NCBI GenBank assembly: GCA_029255685.2
Contig: CM055320.2
Coordinates: 12,386,614 to 12,450,613, forward strand
Source: Silene conica
Lineage: Eukaryota; Streptophyta; Magnoliopsida; Caryophyllales; Caryophyllaceae
Length of the DNA stretch: 64,000 bases
Reading direction: 5' to 3'
Numbering within the stretch: the first letter of the stretch is position 1; each line of letters starts with the position of its first letter. Made by a program: the position numbers and the translations under genes. The notes below the pieces were generated by a model, which saw only the letters and a program-made list of their open reading frames with translations, was not told the DNA's origin and did no database searches. Positions 1-10,286 of this stretch are shown here, in pieces.

Positions 1-812
1 TCACCGAGACAGATTTCAGGGCCATTGTTATCAGTAAGCGAAAGAGGGAGTGAGATCATGAATGACAGTTCGTTATCTATGTCGAATGTAAGAAGTTCAA
101 AATCATCAGTAAGGCAGTACAAGATCCCCTTGAGAATAACCCTTTTGTTGCTGCATAATGAATCTTCAGACTGACAACGTTCCATTGACTTAACCCATTT
201 TTTCTTTTCCCAATCATATATTTCAAAGCCAAAGAAGAACTTTTCCTTTCCCTCAGTCACTTCAACAGCCTCAAAAACTTTCACGAGTTTATAATCTCTT
301 GAGGCATTGATCGAGGAGGTAGACTGTGGCTCAAAAGAAAAGGCTATTTGATCCCGCCTTTGAAAATTATCCCATTTTAGCTTCAGAAATTCTTTATTGA
401 CAGGATTGCAGATGTATAAAAATGGGTCCGGAGAAGGGTTGCAAGTCTTGCAACTCCTGCAGCAAATCAGACCATTGCTTGATGCCAAAATGGTGACTTT
501 CTCAGGCAAAAAGTCTAGAACATTTTGGTAAATTTTTGTTTTCTGGACTGCAAGGGGTATGTAACATAGTTTATCCACATCATCTTCACTGTACTGATAT
601 CTTTCCTGGAAGAAGTACCCTGAAATTGAAATTGGGGGAGATATATTCATCTGAATTCGCTGGAAATCGGGGTCAGTAATAAACTTTTGCCACTGTTTTG
701 ACACTCGCTTTAACTGGACTAACTTATCAGCTGGCAATCGAGAAAGGACGTCAAAGGGGATATCGTTGTTAAGTAAGCACAAGTCCATAGCTTGGGAGAC
801 ACGTTTCATCAT
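1..812 (-). CDS. F-box protein with C-terminal F-box-associated region (3' end outside window)
   Basis: The open frame runs from ATG at 812 off the left edge (about 270 residues visible). Residues ~17-50 form an F-box (IPFDVLSRLPADKL...VSKQWQKFI), the SKP1-binding motif of SCF ubiquitin ligases. The following ~220 residues resemble an F-box-associated substrate-recognition region, with the pattern 'ASSNGLICCR', 'ICNPVNKEFLKL', 'GILYCLTDD'. Two ATGs lie in tandem at 812 and 809. Immediately upstream is a good splice acceptor (pyrimidine tract ending TTCAG at 814), and a donor CAG/GTAAGA lies at 907/906, so the leader probably contains a 93-bp intron at 814-906 and the coding exon begins at 813. 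The F-box family is certain; orthology and substrate are unknown. The stop codon and final residues are not in the window. Confidence 0.85.
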   Translation of the reverse strand, partial: MMKRVSQAMDLCLLNNDIPFDVLSRLPADKLVQLKRVSKQWQKFITDPDFQRIQMNISPPISISGYFFQERYQYSEDDVDKLCYIPLAVQKTKIYQNVLDFLPEKVTILASSNGLICCRSCKTCNPSPDPFLYICNPVNKEFLKLKWDNFQRRDQIAFSFEPQSTSSINASRDYKLVKVFEAVEVTEGKEKFFFGFEIYDWEKKKWVKSMERCQSEDSLCSNKRVILKGILYCLTDDFELLTFDIDNELSFMISLPLSLTDNNGPEICLG

Positions 813-813
813 T

Positions 814-906
814 CTGAAGAAATTAAAAAAGCAAGTCAAACATGATTTATGAATAATAGCTAGAATTACACTCAAAAAGTTACTATGAGACCTTCTTAAC
901 TCTTAC
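814..906 (-). other. Probable 5'-UTR intron of the F-box gene
   Basis: Read on the minus strand, CACAG/GTAAGA (exon end 907) is followed 93 bp later by a T-rich tract ending TTCAG just before AATGATG. Both junctions fit plant U2 introns. The upstream leader exon and promoter (907 to perhaps ~2470) cannot be bounded from sequence alone. Confidence 0.6.
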
Positions 907-1688
907 CTGTGTGACAAACTCATAAACCTTATAACTAAATGAAGAATACATATTAGTCAATCGCATACAAGACTGATTATTAAAAATACGAGCAGACACG
1001 ACATTAGTTGAAAATAATTACTGGTAGTAGCACTTATTTGCTTCTATAACTTGAGACTGCTCGCTCAGGAATGCTTATTATCAAATTCAAAGCCTTAGAG
1101 TGTGTTACACTTCGTTAGCATGAAAATGAACAATTGGGCATTTAGTAAAAGACAGCAGCTATCAAGTATGATGGGATTGCATTTATGATGCAATGTACAT
1201 GATCAATTGATCATGACTGCGATGACTGACCACTACGTAGGTCGTAGTACAACGAGTTCCTAGACAGAGATTCGATTGGATTCAATGCAAAACAAGGTTT
1301 AACCTGATGATGCTACTGAGATGCATTAGAGAATGAGGTGAGTATACTATGTTATGATGATATGATCTTGCTTGTGAGTTCTACAAACATAAGAATACAG
1401 ATTACAGCACATATAACACACTAGCAACCAACTTCAAACATTGGAATAGAAAACAAGAATGAGAAATCATCCTAAATGTTGTTATCACTCACATATCAAT
1501 ACAGATAATAATAGATGACAAAATAAATCAATGCAGCCCGACCCGTATGATATTACTTGAAGCAAACACAATGCCAATGAATTAATCGGGATTCGGCATA
1601 AACTATAAAACTATGCCACCACCCATTCTGGAATCAAGACTGAACCCAGTATTTGAAGTAACTTTATCAATTGATTCAAACAATTTTA
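907..1688. other. Upstream region of the F-box gene, no further gene seen
   Basis: AT-rich DNA without a convincing reading frame. It probably contains the leader exon, and possibly the promoter, of the minus-strand F-box gene. No repeat or RNA gene was recognised. Confidence 0.4.
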
Positions 1689-1989
1689 TATTAGGAATAT
1701 TAATAATAGTTGGGCCTCAACCATTACCTTAAGGTTTTGGTTGAGTTGGTTCATCTATCATGGTATCAGAGCCAGTGTGACCGAAGGTCACGGGTTTGAA
1801 TCCTGACAACCTCAAAACCCCTCAAAAACCACGAAGTGGAAACCCAACACACGGTATGGGGCGCCTGTGCAAACTAACCACTCTTCAAGCCCGACAGACA
1901 TTTGAGTGAGGGAGCGTATTAGGAATATTAATAATAGTTGGGCATCAACCATTACCTTAAGGTTTTTGGTTGAGTTGGTTCATCTATCA
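1689..1989 (+). mobile_element. Miniature LTR retrotransposon (TRIM), 301 bp, complete
   Basis: Two direct repeats, 1689-1760 and 1917-1989 (72 and 73 bp; I see one substitution and one T indel), flank a 156-bp internal stretch. The first repeat ends in CA and is followed at once by TGGTATCAGAGCC (1761-1773), the primer-binding site for initiator tRNA-Met. A purine-rich tract (GAGTGAGGGAGCG) precedes the second repeat. The element is flanked by a perfect 5-bp duplication TTTTA (1684-1688 and 1990-1994). There is no coding capacity, so mobilisation would depend on another element's proteins. The LTRs start TATTAGG rather than the canonical TG; TG to TA is the likely change. Confidence 0.9.
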
Positions 1990-2515
1990 TTTTACACTTT
2001 CCAGATTCCCACACCTTTAACTGACAAAGGAAGTGGAACAAGCGCTATAAACGTTCAAACCACAAATTGGGAAATTATTCAACATTGGCTCATCATTCAC
2101 TTGTAAATAAATTAATCAAGCAATTTTGTTTTCATCATTATAAGAACACAAAAAAAAACAGCCACAATTCAGGAAATACAAGGATATAATGAGCATCAAA
2201 CAAGTTGTATGAATATTATGATACCAAAAATAGATATAAACGGAAAAAGATGCAAACTTTAGCACAACATTTAAATCATATGTATCAACAACAACATCGT
2301 AAATTCGTACCAGAAAATAAAAGTAATAATAAAAGTAAGAACATGTATAGAAATATGAAAATGTTAAAGAAGAAATAATCGAACCTTGAAGAAGAAAAAA
2401 ATAGCAAAAAATAGAGTTTTGAATATATTTCCTTGGAGCTTAAACCCTGAAAAAACCTGTCACTGTTTTACTTTTGTGTCTTTGCGCAATGAATATTGTA
2501 CAACAAAACATCAAA
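1990..2515. other. Intergenic, nothing recognised
   Basis: AT-rich sequence between the TRIM and the foldback element. It may include the transcription start of the leftward F-box gene, but no TATA box or exon can be fixed with confidence. Confidence 0.4.
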
Positions 2516-2639
2516 ATTGCTATATCACGCCCCCTGTTTCACTTGTTACGCCCCCTACTTTTTAAATAATTCCCATTTTGCCCCTGAATCTTTTTTGGTT
2601 TTTTTTTTTTTTTTTGACGTATTGTTGACGGCCGGGTTT

Positions 2640-2840
2640 TAAGTTGGTTTTTTCTGAGATGGTAATTGAGATAGTTTATGTGACGATTTTGAGACGGTTT
2701 TTGAGATGGTTCTTGAGACGGTTTTTGATAATAATTTTGTAGCCGGAATTTCAGACTTTTTGTTGAAAATGATTTTGACACGGTTTTTGAGACGGTAATA
2801 ATAAACAATTTTTGAGACGGTTTTTAAGACGGTTTAATTG
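2640..2840. repeat. Left-arm array of GAGACGGTTTTT-type 11-13-mers
   Basis: Imperfect tandem copies of a TTTTTGAGACGG unit. The right arm at 3550-3775 holds the complementary array. Open frames read through these arrays are repeat artefacts with Lys/Arg/Thr-rich or Phe-rich composition. Confidence 0.8.
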
Positions 2841-3061
2841 CGAATTAGGAAAAAAATTTGGAACGATTTTGCGTATGTCTCGTAAAAATTTGTTGTTTCA
2901 TCCAACAAAAGAAAAGCGTGCTAATAGGTAATATAACGACGTCGTAAATATATCATTATATCATAATTTACTCGAGTAATTGTACCTTTGCTCGAAAAGT
3001 TTCAAGTATTTAAAATATTCTAATTGAATATGAATATATTCTTTCTATCATATATCAATTA

Positions 3062-3143
3062 GCTGGTTTGCCCGAGTGGTTTAGGGGGAAGACTTAAGAT
3101 CTCTACACATAAGCGCGCGTGGGTTCGAACCCCACAGTCAGCA
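3062..3143 (+). tRNA. tRNA-Leu(UAA)-like gene inside the foldback element
   Basis: 82 nt with a class II tRNA layout. The acceptor stem GCTGGTT pairs with AGTCAGC plus discriminator A (two G-U type pairs). The D arm is CCC/GGG around GAGTGGTTTA, the anticodon loop is CTTAAGA (anticodon UAA), there is a variable arm, and the T arm/B box is GGGTTCGAACCCC. Relative to the usual plant nuclear tRNA-Leu, the D stem carries a paired change (CCC with GGG) and the anticodon stem has one A-C mismatch. It could be a functional nuclear gene or a slightly decayed captured copy; the lack of an intron argues against plastid trnL-UAA. A T-run (TTTTT at 3144) could serve as a Pol III terminator. Confidence 0.75.
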
Positions 3144-3167
3144 TTTTTCCATTTTTTTTCATTTTTA

Positions 3168-3372
3168 ACGACACGACCTTGGCCATGTCGTGTGGACCAC
3201 ACGACACAGCCATGGCCATGTCGTGTGGACTACACGACACAGCCTAGGCCATGTCGTGTGGTCCACACGACATGGCCTAGGCTGTGTCGTGTAGTCTACA
3301 CGACACAGCCTAGGCCATGTCGTGTGGACCACACGACATGGCCTAGGTCCTGTCGTGTTTTTTACACGACAT
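3168..3372. repeat. Array of ~28-bp imperfect palindromes (ACACGACA...TGTCGTGT)
   Basis: At least six units with ends ACACGACA and TGTCGTGT around a core such as CAGCCTAGGCCA, separated by 2-5 bp. The cores alternate in orientation, so neighbouring units can also pair with each other. Degenerate relatives (ACACGACAATTT at ~3460, AACGACATTG at ~3487) follow after T-rich DNA. It can form a large cruciform at the centre of the foldback element. Confidence 0.85.
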
Positions 3373-3549
3373 TGTATTTTTTTTTTTTTTTTTTTTAATT
3401 TTTATTTTCTTTTCCGTATCTAGCAATGTCAACTCTCGTATTTTTATTTTATTTCTTACACGACAATTTATTATTAATTTTTTTTAAACGACATTGTATT
3501 TTTTTATTTTCCGTCTATAGTATGGAATAATATAATTTGGATGGGAAAT

Positions 3550-3775
3550 TATAAACGTTTCGTAAACCGTCTCAAAAAGAAACCCAAAACCCGTCTCAAA
3601 ACCCGTCTTAAAAACCGTCTCAAAAACCGTCTCATAAACCGTCTCAAAAAAACGTTTCGTAAACCGTCTAAAAAAAAAAACAAAACCCGTCTCAAAAACG
3701 TCTTAAAAACCGTCTCAAAAACCGTCTCAAAAACCAACTCCAAAACCGTCTTAAAAACCGTCTCAAAAAAAATAC
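3550..3775. repeat. Right-arm array of AAAAACCGTCTC units
   Basis: More than a dozen imperfect copies of AAACCGTCTCAA, the inverse of the 2640-2840 array. Together they make the internal part of the long inverted repeat. Confidence 0.8.
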
Positions 3776-3890
3776 AGAAACCATCATCACCAACGAACGT
3801 CAAAACTCAACGCAAGACGCAGGGGCAAAATGGGAATAAATTGAAAAATAGGGGGCGTAACAAGTAAAACAGGGGGCGTGATATAGCAAT

Positions 3891-5033
3891 CCCCAAATAT
3901 ATTTGCCAGTACAGCAGGAATTTTTTTGTTTTCAATTTTTTGGTTATTTAGTGATTAATGGAAACTAGAGTTGCTTTTTCCCGTAATTGGATGTTGCTTA
4001 ACCCATGACTTCTTTAGCTCCAAACTTCCTATATTAGCTAACAAAGAATATGGCTTGTGACGAATATCGAATATTATATGGATAGTGTAACTTGTATTAT
4101 GTGAGAGACACTATTCGTCTTCAATTTATAACAGATTGTGTCCGTCTTCAATGAGAATTTGTGATTAACTAAATGATGCATGTTTGGCATTAAGATGGTA
4201 GTCATGGTACGTATATTTAGTCATTTCAGCGAAACCGCGTTGAATTGTCTTGACGTGAAAATAGGGTTATTTTATCAGCTTGTGTCGTTGAAGACGGGCT
4301 GAAAACGATTGTTTGTGTTGAAACAAGCTCAGTACCTTTAGGTACCGTGTAGGTCGTAAAATTTCTCATATACTTTGTGATCTACCCTTAAATGCAAGGG
4401 TTTGAGTCACGGTTGTAGATTCGATTAATTTAACACTTTCGGGTTGAATGATTTAAATAACCAAACAAAACACAGGAATTCCAAATAATACTTATATATC
4501 ATGAAAATAACATTAACAACAATACAAACCAAAATCCTCACAAGTAATCTCTGTGGTTGATAAAACTAAATTACAAATTGAGGGATACATGACAAAATAC
4601 CTCCATATTCGGATGAGCACCGCCTTGCTACTTCTACAACTATGCTAAGACTAAACTAGCGTCCTAAGATAAACTAGTTGTTCGATTATTTGATTTGATA
4701 TTGAGTTGTCATTTGCTTATTGGGAGGAAGTCTCGTTTTATAGGCATTTCACCCTATAAAATGGGTATTTTTGAGTATTTAATAATATCGAACAATAATG
4801 TTCACTAATATTTGTCATTTATTCTTTTATAACATCGTAAGATAGGTGTCATTAGAACCTAAACAATAAAACAATATTATCCATCACATATTTGTCATTT
4901 ATGCTTTTATAATATTCACATTGGTGACTCGAAATCCCTAGATTACTTTTGATTATTGATATCTATAACCAAACAACAAATCAAATTAAACCATAATCGT
5001 TTCCGACCTTGATAGAAATTAATTCATAGCATT
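3891..5033. other. Intergenic, nothing recognised
   Basis: AT-rich with no credible frame, RNA gene or terminal repeats. The stretch may contain eroded LTR sequence belonging to the copia remnant on its right, but I cannot delimit it. Confidence 0.4.
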
Positions 5034-5600
5034 TCAACACGTAATTCTCGTTTCCTTGTGTTCGACCCTATTACTATATTTATTTGTGTCTAGGGAAATT
5101 ATCTTTGTAGAGGTGTACGACCGAACCAACATAACTATTAATTGACTATAATTTCCTAATTCGTCCCAAATTGCTTTCAGTCGAGTATAGTACTCCACAA
5201 TTGACAGGTTCTTCACTTATTTAGATTCATTCAATTTGTTTTTCAATTGATAGACATGAGGTACATTACCAGTCGAGAAACGCTCATTTAGTATCTTTCA
5301 AATCTCCATCACCGTTTTTGAAAACGTGATGCTTGAATAAAGTCCAGGCTCGATTACATTTCTTAACCACACTTTTACCATGGCGTTGCATTGACGCCAC
5401 ACAACAACTTTAAGGGTCTCCTATTCTCCTTCATCAACTGCCGGTTTTTTTGCAACTCCTACGACAAACCCCAACTTATTTTTGGCTTCGACTGAGATAG
5501 TTTTCAGACTGCATTTGCCCAAAGCTCATAATTCTCATCAATGAAAATTGTTTGTGTCAATGTCAAACTCAAACTATCAAATTTTCATTACATAACTTTG
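5034..5600 (-). pseudogene. Decayed copia-type gag fragment
   Basis: On the minus strand, pieces in shifting frames match the gag (UBN2-like) region of plant Ty1/copia elements: 'WLRNVIEPGLYSSI', 'ILNERFSTGNVPHVYQLKN' and 'NLSIVEYYTRLKAIWDELGNY'. In-frame stops and frame changes interrupt it (for example between LNESK and VKNLSI), so it is not functional. No zinc knuckle, protease or polymerase follows, and no LTRs could be paired. Family assignment rests on remembered motif patterns. Confidence 0.7.
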
Positions 5601-6700
5601 GCCCATGATTCGGTATAAGTCAATTGTGGTCTATAAGCGGACCAAATACCAAACTAACATAAATAGGTACGCTATAAACCAGACCAAATTAAATACAATT
5701 ATTCTCTTATAAGACCGCCCTATAGCATAAGAAGAGCCCAATAGAAGAGAGTGGCCCAGTAAAAAAATAAAATAAGAGAAAAATGGAAGGGTCGTGCTTT
5801 TTCACATACGAATTTTACTCTTTCACAAACGTCTTTTAGAATTTTACCCTTCTCATTTTTTCATTCTTTCACCTAATTCTTTTTTTTTCTCTCTTTCCCC
5901 GTCTCCCTTTACCACCATAAAACTTGCTTTGATCGAAAAAAATTCGTTCAACCTTTGCTCCGGTCGTCGACTGACATTACTCCACTCACCACCACCACCA
6001 CATGCTCTGAAAATTTCCGTTCAATGTTTGCTCCGATTTCCGACCGTCACTCCCCGAAACTCCGTCACTACAAACTAATTATTGTGAATCATGATTCTTG
6101 TGAAAAAACAAGTTAACAAAAGTATTAATTGTGTGAAATAGGATATTAATTATGGTATTAATTGCGAAAATTGGTTTGATTCGATTGAGGTTTTTGTGTT
6201 AAACAAATTGATGATGGTTAATGGTGTGGTGATTGACGAATGTAAGAGTACCATGGACGGAGGAAGAACACAAGTTGTTTTTGCTAGGATTGCAGAAGGT
6301 AGGAAAGAGAGATTGGCGAGGTATTTCGAGAAATTACATCAAATCTTGAACATGCTCAAAAATACTTTCTTCGTCGAAGTAATCTTAATCATTGTCGTTG
6401 ATCTAGTGTCTTTAATATCACTACTGATAAAAAAATGAGACATGGGCGTGCGTGATTTCTCTCGTTTCTCTCTTTTTTTTGGCCGGGATGAAAAAAATGA
6501 GGACATATTCAGAATAAGTGTGAAAAATGGGTGAAATTGAGTAAAATCATGTACGAGATTTAGCACTTCCCTAAATAAAAAGCGACATAAATTAGAAAAA
6601 GGAAAGCCAATTATTTTCAAAATCCAAAAATAAAAAAACGCAAGGCAGTTGCCTTTTTCTAAAGGCAAAATGAATAGAAAGAAAAAAGAATAAAAAAAAA
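5601..6700. other. Intergenic, no supported gene
   Basis: Contains pyrimidine-rich sequence and an 80-codon open frame at 6196-6438 that resembles no family I know. I see no promoter or splice context that would make it a gene. Confidence 0.35.
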
Positions 6701-8145
6701 AGTGTTTTTTTTTGTAAATAACCCCCTTATATGTTCGGTTTTTTACGAATAACCCCCTTATATGTGCATTTTTTTTGTAATAACGACCTCCTTCAAAATT
6801 CAAATATTAACATCCAAACTAAATTACGACGATAATTTTTATAAAACCCGTCAAATTACAACATTCCGACCTTAACTTAACTAAAGTACCTAAACTACCC
6901 TTACTAATTAATTACATTCACCCTACCCACCCCATGTCCCCTTCCTACTTCATCTGTAAAACCCCTCGCGAAAGCGGAAATAGAAAACATACAAATTAAA
7001 GTACTAAATAAAAATGCAGCGGAATTAAAACTTTTGATGAGATAAATAAAACATGCGAGGTGCTTTAACAAACTAAACATGCGGAAGATGAAACATAAAT
7101 AAGTATATAAGTACTATACAAAAGCAGCCCGTGGTAGCATATCTCTACGGGCACAAAATACTGAAAACATAAGTCTAAGGTCTAGCTACACGATAAAGGT
7201 AAACATCGATGATTGGATCATTGCTCGCTAGCCTCAACGTAACCCCCTGCAAACAGCCTCATGTACCTACACACATACAACATGTGCGCCACAGTCAGTG
7301 GGGAGTGACTAGAGCTCTCATAGCCACCTATTGTCATACAACACCGAACATATATACAAGTATTATACTCCAACATAAACAATCATGTGAAGCATATATT
7401 TCATCATCTCAAACTCCTATCATCATGCAAATACTATGCAAAGGCTCTCAACCAACTTCGGAAACTATTTGGAAGGAGAGCCGGTTTCCCTTCCGGTTGC
7501 CCGGCCGGGAGGTCTTTCAATCCAAACCATTTCCGAAACTAGCCAAAGAGTCATCCAATGCCTTGGATGAACAGTTCTAAAATCAAGGACACACTATATA
7601 TCATATTCAATCAGCAACACATTGTACCTCAACTTAGGCAAGCATATGCAAATCAGCAGTATATAACACTGTACCCCAACTCAAGCAAGTATATACAACA
7701 ATCAGCAATATCAAACCATGACTCCAACTCAGGTATGGAAGGATACAAATACACACCACATGGGAAGACTCATATGACGACTCCATTATACAACAACAAC
7801 ATGTCTACTTAGCCTCAGCAAATACAATCCCCTGGTAGAACGATCGAAACGATACACGGTCCTAGTCTAAATCTGGCCAGACTCTCGAGGTATAATCCTT
7901 CCTCGATTCGACAAGTATCCCCAAACCTAGGATACCCCAAAGACTCGAACTAGCTAGGGACGAGATACCCCCAACTCAGAGCGGACTATCTAAAACCTGA
8001 CCGTCAACGCGCAGGAGACGGTCATACCAAGACATAATACAATCTTGGTGAGAAAAGAGTCATATAACAGCTCATAGTATACATCCACATGCATAAACAC
8101 GCCTCAAAACCAAAGGCATACTCAAACTGTGACCTAATCCAAATC

Positions 8146-8700
8146 TGTAACACCCCAAGAGTATGAGAGGAAAGTTGTCCCACATCGGTAGAATGTGAGG
8201 CTTGTGATATGTTTATAATAGCTTCCACCCACCACTTAATAACAAGGCCTTGTGCTTTTGGGCTTAAGTGAGGACAAAGAATGGGCCCAAAGGCTTACCT
8301 CCTATCTTATTGGGGGTGTGTTACGACCGTGGTGGGTCGGGTTGTTACAAATGGTATCAGAGCGACCTTGCGACCGTGTGGTGAGCCTGTGGTCGGGAGT
8401 ACCCGGGTCACACACCTAGCGGGGGAGGATTCTGGCCCTGGTTATGGTCAAGTTTGAGGCACAACGAGGACGTTGTGTTCTTTAAGTGGGGGAGTTTGTA
8501 ACACCCCAAGAGTATGAGAGGAAAGTTGTCCCACATCGGTAGAATGTGAGGCTTGTGATATGTTTATAATAGCTTCCACCCACCACTTAATAACAAGGCC
8601 TTGTGCTTTTGGACTTAAGTGAGGACAAAGAATGGGCCCAAAGGCTTACCTCCCATCTTATTGGGGGTGTGTTACGACCGTGGTGGGTCGGGTTGTTACA
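8146..8700 (+). mobile_element. TRIM retrotransposon, 555 bp, complete with TSD
   Basis: Identical-length LTRs of 204 bp at 8146-8349 and 8497-8700 (TGTAACACC...GGTTGTTACA) differ at only two positions that I can see (GGGCTT/GGACTT and CCTATC/CCCATC). A PBS TGGTATCAGAGCG starts at 8352, two bases after the first LTR, and a PPT (AAGTGGGGGAG) precedes the second. The flanking duplication is AAATC (8141-8145, 8701-8705). The LTR carries GTCCCACATCGG, a motif common in plant TRIMs. It is non-coding and needs proteins in trans. A diverged relative lies at 52167-52223 plus 61733-62040 on the other strand. Confidence 0.95.
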
Positions 8701-8991
8701 AAATCACAGTTCCACAACTCCATTTCTAAGACTTACTCAATTCTTAACCAACATACAAGTGATGAACATTCAAACCGACATTTAATTGACCCCGGGAATT
8801 AAGCCGAGGGAGAGCCGGTTTCCCTTTCGGTTGCCCGACCGGGGGGTCTCTATCCTCACTCTATTCCCGAACCCAATATAGTGCCGCCCGAACTCCGAGG
8901 ACTCCAAACATGCATACAAGGCATACGGAAAAAGAATCAATGCAATCCGACATGTGAATCAAAAGTTATAAGCAATTCAATATGCAACAGG

Positions 8992-9362
8992 GGCTCTCAG
9001 CCGGTCAGCCACAGGTTGCCGGTTGGCCGGCTGAGAGTCCAAGACTTCTCAAAAATAACTTCAAAAACCAATAAGGGCTCTCAGCCGGTCAGCCACAAGC
9101 TGCCGATTGGCCGGCTGGGAGTCCTAAACTCTCAAAATCTACCTTTAAAATACCAAAAAGGGCTCTCAGCCGGTCAGCCACAGGCTGCCGGTTTGCCGGC
9201 TGAGAGTCCATTACTCCCAACAACACATCAAAATACCAAGAACGGGCTCTCAGCCGGCTGACCGGCCGACCGGCTGAGGGTCCTTCCTCAGTTTTCTTCA
9301 AAATCCACATACGAGACTCTCAGCCGGTTGACCGGCCGCCGGTTAACCAACCGGCTGGGAGT
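8992..9362. repeat. Five-unit GC-rich hairpin array inside the solo LTR
   Basis: Units of about 82 bp begin GGGCTCTCAGCCGGTCAGCC and close with GGCCGGCTGAGAGTCC, so each can form a ~50-bp hairpin, separated by ~27 bp of AT-richer spacer (starts near 8992, 9074, 9160, 9244, 9315). The open frames over it (repeating QPVSH...GRLRV) are by-products. The last two units have lost part of the loop and gained extra CCGGCC pairs. Confidence 0.85.
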
Positions 9363-10286
9363 CCATGTTCCCAAAATCGCACATTTCGACAATTGAAATC
9401 GTTCCCAATCCTTTACCAATCCTTCCTATACATGTTTCTAAGTAATAATTCGGCATTTCCAGCATGTATACCACATCAAATAAACATAGAAACATGTATA
9501 CAAACAATCATTCCGTGACTTAACAACAAAATCACAAATTAAACCGGTCTTAGCATGTATACTCTTAAATCGACTTCCTCATCAAATTCATCCTTAAATC
9601 TTCACAAAAATCAGTTTATATAACAATATAAGAACATTAAAGACTCAATGACCATACTAACTTTCATCAAACACATCCAAAATCACTTAAAGTGCTAATT
9701 TAGACAAAAGGCCGAGTTTCTCATTATCGTCACCTTTACCCCGCGAATTCACCGGGTTCTTCTTCAATAATCACAAGCTCTTCCTCCGGGTTACTACAAG
9801 CACCACCTAAAAGCACAAAAACACCAATTAGGAGGCTAATTTCGTGATTAGGGCAAAACAGTCCCGAAATGAAGATTCACGAAACTGAAAATGAAAGTGA
9901 TAGAAAGATCATAAATCTCGCGAGGATTCCGAATATGTAAGTTTTACCTCGATACGAGTTCGAGAAGGCCTCGAGATGATCCTCTGAAGTTTCTTAAAGA
10001 AGAAGAGAAATTGAGAGTTTGAGTCACTGTGTTTGTGTTTTAGGGTAAAATGAAATGTCGATGGATGAAGGAGGAGGGTTGTCCTTTTATTTAACGAATC
10101 GGGTTTGCTTTATTTAAGTGAAACGGAAATGTGAGACGGGATGTCATCAAATAAATGAGGCGTCTTAAGATTAAATGATTTTAAGACGAAACGTAACGAA
10201 AATCTTAAAAATATATTATTAAATTCCGAAAATTACTTTATCTTATTAAAATATTCCTTTACGAAAATGCGGGATGTTACATCATC

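Larger units (their letters stand above)
2516..3890. mobile_element. Foldback-like DNA element with ~65-bp terminal inverted repeats
   Basis: The ends are inverted copies: 2516-~2584 begins ATTGCTATATCACGCCCC and 3890 back to ~3822 is its near-perfect reverse complement (ACGCCCCCT repeated twice in each arm). Inside each terminus is an array of a short GAGACGGTTTTT-type repeat (2640-2840) whose inverse (AAAAACCGTCTC) forms the right arm (3550-3775), so the arms can fold back over about 250-300 bp. The centre carries a tRNA-like gene and a palindrome array, and there is no transposase. No clear TSD was found, so the superfamily (foldback or MULE-related) is inference. Confidence 0.75.
6955..10281 (-). 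mobile_element. Solo LTR (gypsy type) with perfect TSD, containing a nested TRIM
   Basis: The block begins TGTAAAACCCC and ends GGGATGTTACA on the plus strand and is flanked by TCATC on both sides (6950-6954 and 10282-10286). On the minus strand this reads TGTAACATCCCGC...GGGGTTTTACA, as in gypsy LTRs elsewhere in the window. It is 3,327 bp, or 2,767 bp without the nested TRIM and its TSD. No PBS, PPT or coding region adjoins either end, so it is a solo LTR left by LTR-LTR recombination. It carries a GC-rich hairpin array (8992-9362) and two copies of a related GC-rich segment near 7475 and 8809. Confidence 0.85.

Noticed and set aside
3192..3867. Open frames across the palindrome and CCGTCTC arrays (both strands)
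   Set aside because: Composition is dictated by tandem repeats (RLK-type or PCRVVHTT-type repeats); no start context or domain.
6339..6803. 154-codon minus-strand frame
   Set aside because: Lys/Phe-rich from poly-A/T tracts and overlaps the TIR of a transposon; no domain.
8881..9310. Overlapping plus- and minus-strand frames with Gly/Ser/Pro/Gln repeats
   Set aside because: They are translations of the hairpin array in the solo LTR.
8992..9362. CRISPR-like array
   Set aside because: Repeats are hairpins within a plant LTR; spacers are related to each other, and the host is a eukaryote.
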